Origin: Agrobacterium fabrum
GTDB lineage: Bacteria > Pseudomonadota > Alphaproteobacteria > Rhizobiales > Rhizobiaceae
Reading direction: 5' to 3'
NCBI GenBank assembly: GCA_003241215.1
Contig: QFOL01000155.1
Location: 1-8,841, forward strand
DNA length: 8,841 bases
Position 1 is the first letter of the stretch. Each line of letters opens with the position of its first letter. The position numbers and the translations under genes are program-made. The notes under the pieces are model-generated. The model saw only the letters and a list, made by a program, of their open reading frames with translations, was not told the DNA's origin and made no database searches. Shown one piece after another: positions 6,748 through 8,841 of the stretch.

Positions 6748-6820
6748 AGCATTTCCAGTAAAACTCCGTAGCGGTTTTACGCCCGGAAAATGCGTGAAAA
6801 AAAGCTAGAGAATTTTTGCG
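6748..6820. repeat. Rhizobial dispersed intergenic repeat (AGCATTTCCAG...GCGGTTTTAC type) inside operon
   Basis: AGCATTTCCAG begins a motif I recognise from memory as very common between genes in Rhizobium, Mesorhizobium and relatives. An outer stem (GCATTTCC at 6749-6756 with GGAAAATGC at 6785-6793, one bulged A) and an inner 7-bp stem (GTAAAAC at 6758-6764 with GTTTTAC at 6774-6780) make a long hairpin, followed by AT-rich sequence. It fills the only sizeable gap in the minus-strand operon, between the dehydrogenase and aconitase X, ending 16 bp from the latter's start codon. It may affect mRNA stability or the ratio of the two products. Confidence 0.75.
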
Positions 6821-6843
6821 TTTCGGAGAAAAGCCAAAACTCT

Positions 6844-8085
6844 CTAGAAACGTTGCGGCGAAAATGCCCTTGTATCGATGGCGGGTTTTTGCCCCGTCAG
6901 AAGATCGGCGACGATGCGGGCCGTGCCCGCCGATTGCGTCAGCCCCAGATGCCCGTGGCCGAAAGCATAGACCACCCGCGCCGTGTGCCGCGCCTGCCCG
7001 ATGGCCGGCAGGCTGTCCGGCAGCGAGGGGCGAAAGCCCATCCACTGCTTGCCGCCTTCGGTTTTCAGGCCCGGCAGGAAGGCCTTCGCCTTGGCCAGCA
7101 GCGCTTCGGAGCGGGCGAAATTGGGCGGAAGCTCCAGCCCGCCGAGCTCCACAGCGCCGCCAACGCGAATGCCGGAGGAAAGCCGCGTGACAACGAAACC
7201 ATGGCCGCCGAAGGTCACTTGCGTGCGCAGGTCGAAAGCGCCCGAAGGCAGGGTGGTATTATACCCCCGTTCCGTTTCCAGCGGAATTTTTTCCCCGAGC
7301 GAACGGGCGATGCGGTGCGAAAAGGCGCCCGCCGCCAGAACCACCTTGCTCGCCTTGCGTGTGCGGCCATCCTGACTCACCACCTCGACGCCGTCTTCCA
7401 GCGGTCTCAGCGAAGCGATGTCGAGGCATTCGATGCGTCCGCCAATGGTGCGGAAATGCTCGGCCAGCGCCAGCGTATAAAATTTGGGATCGGCAATGGA
7501 ATACCAGCCGGGCGTAAACGTGCCGCAGGTGAAACGCGGCGCAATGCCGGGCTGTATTTCGGCCATCTGCTCGGCATTCAGATGCCGGAACTCGATGCCG
7601 TGGCGTTCTCGCGCCTTCCAGCCCGCAAGCGAGGTTTCGAATTCCGCCTCGCTTTCATAGACCTGAAGGTTGCCCTCCTTGCGCAGCATGGCTGTCGTGT
7701 CGGTCTTTTTCAGGAACGGCTCCAGCTCGGCCCGGGCGAGATCCATCAGCGCCGTCTGGGCGGCGGTGGAATGTTCCACCTTCGAGGAGGCGCAGGCGCG
7801 CCAGAAGCGGAACATCCATGGCGCGATCTTCAGCGCATAGGCCGGCGGCACGCTGAGCGGGCCAAGCGGATCGAGAAGCCACTTCGGCGCTTTCCAGAGA
7901 ATGCCCGGCGATGCGAGCGGCAGGATATCGGTGAAGGCGAAAGCGCCGGCATTGCCCGCCGAAGCGCCCGCCGCCGGTCCCTCGCGGTCGATGACCGTGA
8001 CCGAGAGGCCACGGCCCTGCGCCGCGATTGCCGCCGAGAGGCCGACGACGCCGGCCCCGATGACGATGACATCATTGGCTGGCAT
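6844..8085 (-). CDS. FAD-dependent D-amino-acid dehydrogenase (DadA / D-hydroxyproline dehydrogenase type)
   Basis: A 413-residue flavoenzyme of the DAO family that would oxidise a D-amino or D-imino acid to its 2-imino form and pass electrons to the respiratory chain. The N-terminal Rossmann motif VIVIGAGVVGLSAA (6-19) ends in VIDRE (31-35), which binds the ADP ribose of FAD. GASAGNAGAFA (40-50) follows, then ERGYNTTLP (272-280), MGFRPSLPDSLPAIG (349-363), whose Arg probably anchors the substrate carboxylate, and the C-terminal FAD loop YAFGHGHLGLTQSAGTAR (373-390). Length matches DadA and cis-4-hydroxy-D-proline dehydrogenases. The ATG overlaps the ATPase stop (TAATG), so they are coupled. 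Beside a racemase-superfamily protein and aconitase X, a D-hydroxyproline or D-proline substrate is the best guess. General D-amino acid dehydrogenase activity remains possible. Confidence 0.92.
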   Translation of the reverse strand: MPANDVIVIGAGVVGLSAAIAAQGRGLSVTVIDREGPAAGASAGNAGAFAFTDILPLASPGILWKAPKWLLDPLGPLSVPPAYALKIAPWMFRFWRACASSKVEHSTAAQTALMDLARAELEPFLKKTDTTAMLRKEGNLQVYESEAEFETSLAGWKARERHGIEFRHLNAEQMAEIQPGIAPRFTCGTFTPGWYSIADPKFYTLALAEHFRTIGGRIECLDIASLRPLEDGVEVVSQDGRTRKASKVVLAAGAFSHRIARSLGEKIPLETERGYNTTLPSGAFDLRTQVTFGGHGFVVTRLSSGIRVGGAVELGGLELPPNFARSEALLAKAKAFLPGLKTEGGKQWMGFRPSLPDSLPAIGQARHTARVVYAFGHGHLGLTQSAGTARIVADLLTGQKPAIDTRAFSPQRF

Positions 8086-8807
8086 TACCGCACGCTCGCC
8101 AGGAACTTCTGGGTTTCAGGATGCTGCGGCGCGCCGAACAGTTGGTCCGGCGTACCGATTTCCGCCATCACCCCCTGATGGAAGAAGGCGACGCGGTTCG
8201 AGACATCGCGGGCGAAGGCCATTTCGTGGGTGACGCAGATCATCGTCATGCCCTCATCCGCCAGCATCTTCAGCGTATCGAGCACTTCGCCAACCAGCAT
8301 CGGGTCGAGCGCAGACGTGACTTCGTCGAACAGCATATATTCCGGCGACATGGCAAGCGCGCGGGCAATCGCCATTCGCTGCTGCTGACCGCCCGACATG
8401 CGGTTCGGATAGACCTTCAGCTTTTCGGCAAGACCCACATGGGTCAGTTGCTTCACCGCGATTTCCTCGGCCTGCTCCTTCGAGATGCCGAGCACCTTGC
8501 GCGGCGCGAGCATGACGTTTTCGAGCACCGTCAGATGCGGGAAAGCATTCCATTGCTGGAAGACGATGCCGACCTTGCGGCGCAGCTTGTTGAGGTCGGT
8601 GGACTTCGCATGCACCTCGGTGCCGTCGATGACGATCTTCCCGCTATCGATCGGCTCGAGGCCGTTGATGCAGGTCAGCAGGGTCGACTTGCCGGAACCG
8701 GAGCCGCCGATGATGGTGACGACCTCGCCCTTGTTGACGGTAAGGTTGATCCCTTTCAGAACCTCCAGCGGGCCGAAGGATTTGCGGACGTTTTCGATCT
8801 CAATCAT
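8085..8807 (-). CDS. Amino-acid ABC transporter ATP-binding protein (HisP/GlnQ type)
   Basis: A 240-residue cytoplasmic ATPase that powers import of a polar amino acid, the usual length for HisP/GlnQ proteins. Walker A is GGSGSGKST (34-42), the Q-loop is FQQWNAFPHLTVLENV (83-98), the signature is MSGGQQQRMAIARA (137-150), Walker B is YMLFDEVTSALDP (157-169) with catalytic E162, and the switch histidine H194 is in CVTHEM. I chose the ATG at 8807, giving MIEIENVRKSFG, the standard family beginning; a TTG at 8840 would add 11 residues. It is followed by the dehydrogenase through a TAATG overlap and may be preceded by another gene through ATGA. It may serve the permeases at 1-1072, about 7 kb away, or permeases beyond the right edge. 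Confidence 0.93.
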   Translation of the reverse strand: MIEIENVRKSFGPLEVLKGINLTVNKGEVVTIIGGSGSGKSTLLTCINGLEPIDSGKIVIDGTEVHAKSTDLNKLRRKVGIVFQQWNAFPHLTVLENVMLAPRKVLGISKEQAEEIAVKQLTHVGLAEKLKVYPNRMSGGQQQRMAIARALAMSPEYMLFDEVTSALDPMLVGEVLDTLKMLADEGMTMICVTHEMAFARDVSNRVAFFHQGVMAEIGTPDQLFGAPQHPETQKFLASVR

Positions 8808-8841
8808 TGGGGGACCACCGTCTTTCGAGATACCCGCCAAA
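8804..8841 (-). CDS. Possible C-terminal end of an upstream gene overlapping the ATPase start
   Basis: Reading the minus strand into the ATPase ATG, one frame is open from the window edge and ends in TGA within ATGATT, giving a tail WRVSRKTVVPQ. An ATGA overlap is the same arrangement seen between the two permeases, and a basic tail would suit a permease C-terminus. The stretch is far too short to identify, and an open frame of this length can occur by chance. Confidence 0.3.
   Translation of the reverse strand, partial: WRVSRKTVVPQ

Noticed and set aside
5803..6771. Long plus-strand open frame opposite aconitase X
   Set aside because: Antisense shadow: rich in Arg, His and Gly with no recognisable domain, while the other strand encodes a clear AcnX.
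6790..8178. Long plus-strand open frame opposite the FAD dehydrogenase
   Set aside because: The minus-strand frame carries complete FAD-binding motifs; the plus frame is a high-GC antisense shadow with low-complexity composition.
1..8841. CRISPR arrays, tRNA or rRNA genes, transposases, toxin-antitoxin or defence genes
   Set aside because: No spaced direct repeats, no cloverleaf or rRNA sequence and no such protein motifs were seen; the window is metabolic and transport genes.

Overview
The window reads as an alphaproteobacterial chromosome or replicon segment, most likely Agrobacterium/Rhizobium (Rhizobiaceae). The reasons are moderately high GC, dense operons with ATGA/TAATG overlaps, an alphaproteobacterial amino-acid ABC transporter set, and three intergenic palindromic repeats of kinds I recognise from rhizobial genomes. 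It looks like a catabolic and uptake locus for a proline-like imino acid, probably a hydroxyproline isomer. All gene-level calls come from reading motifs; no database search was run.

Layout. Positions 1-1943, minus strand: a periplasmic solute-binding protein (1140-1943), then two HisM/HisQ-type permeases (368-1072 and 1-371, the second cut by the window edge). The permeases overlap by ATGA, and a stem-loop lies between the binding-protein and permease genes. Positions 1944-2236: a divergent control region with two palindromes fitting a GntR-like LacI-family operator. Positions 2237-3737, plus strand: a 106-aa probable dimeric alpha/beta-barrel protein of unknown function, then a LacI-family repressor whose recognition helix resembles that of E. 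coli GntR. Positions 3738-3983: a convergent gap filled by a 132-bp inverted composite repeat and a second dispersed hairpin repeat. Positions 3984-8841, minus strand, transcribed in the order 8807 to 3984: an amino-acid ABC ATPase, an FAD D-amino-acid dehydrogenase, a fused aconitase X (cis-3-hydroxy-L-proline dehydratase family), and a proline-racemase-superfamily protein. A rhizobial repeat sits inside this operon at 6748-6820. The extreme right edge probably holds the last codons of one more gene.

How it may work. The binding protein, permeases and ATPase would import an imino acid. Aconitase X would dehydrate cis-3-hydroxy-L-proline to delta1-pyrroline-2-carboxylate. The racemase-superfamily protein would epimerise or dehydrate a related isomer, and the FAD enzyme would oxidise a D-imino acid. 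The LacI-type protein would repress both divergent promoters. The later steps (delta1-pyrroline-2-carboxylate reductase, or the deaminase and dehydrogenase of the 4-hydroxyproline route) are not in the window.

Most unusual points: the racemase-superfamily protein has Ser90 and Thr256 where classical members have two catalytic cysteines, and the binding protein lacks the aspartate that normally holds the ligand amino group.
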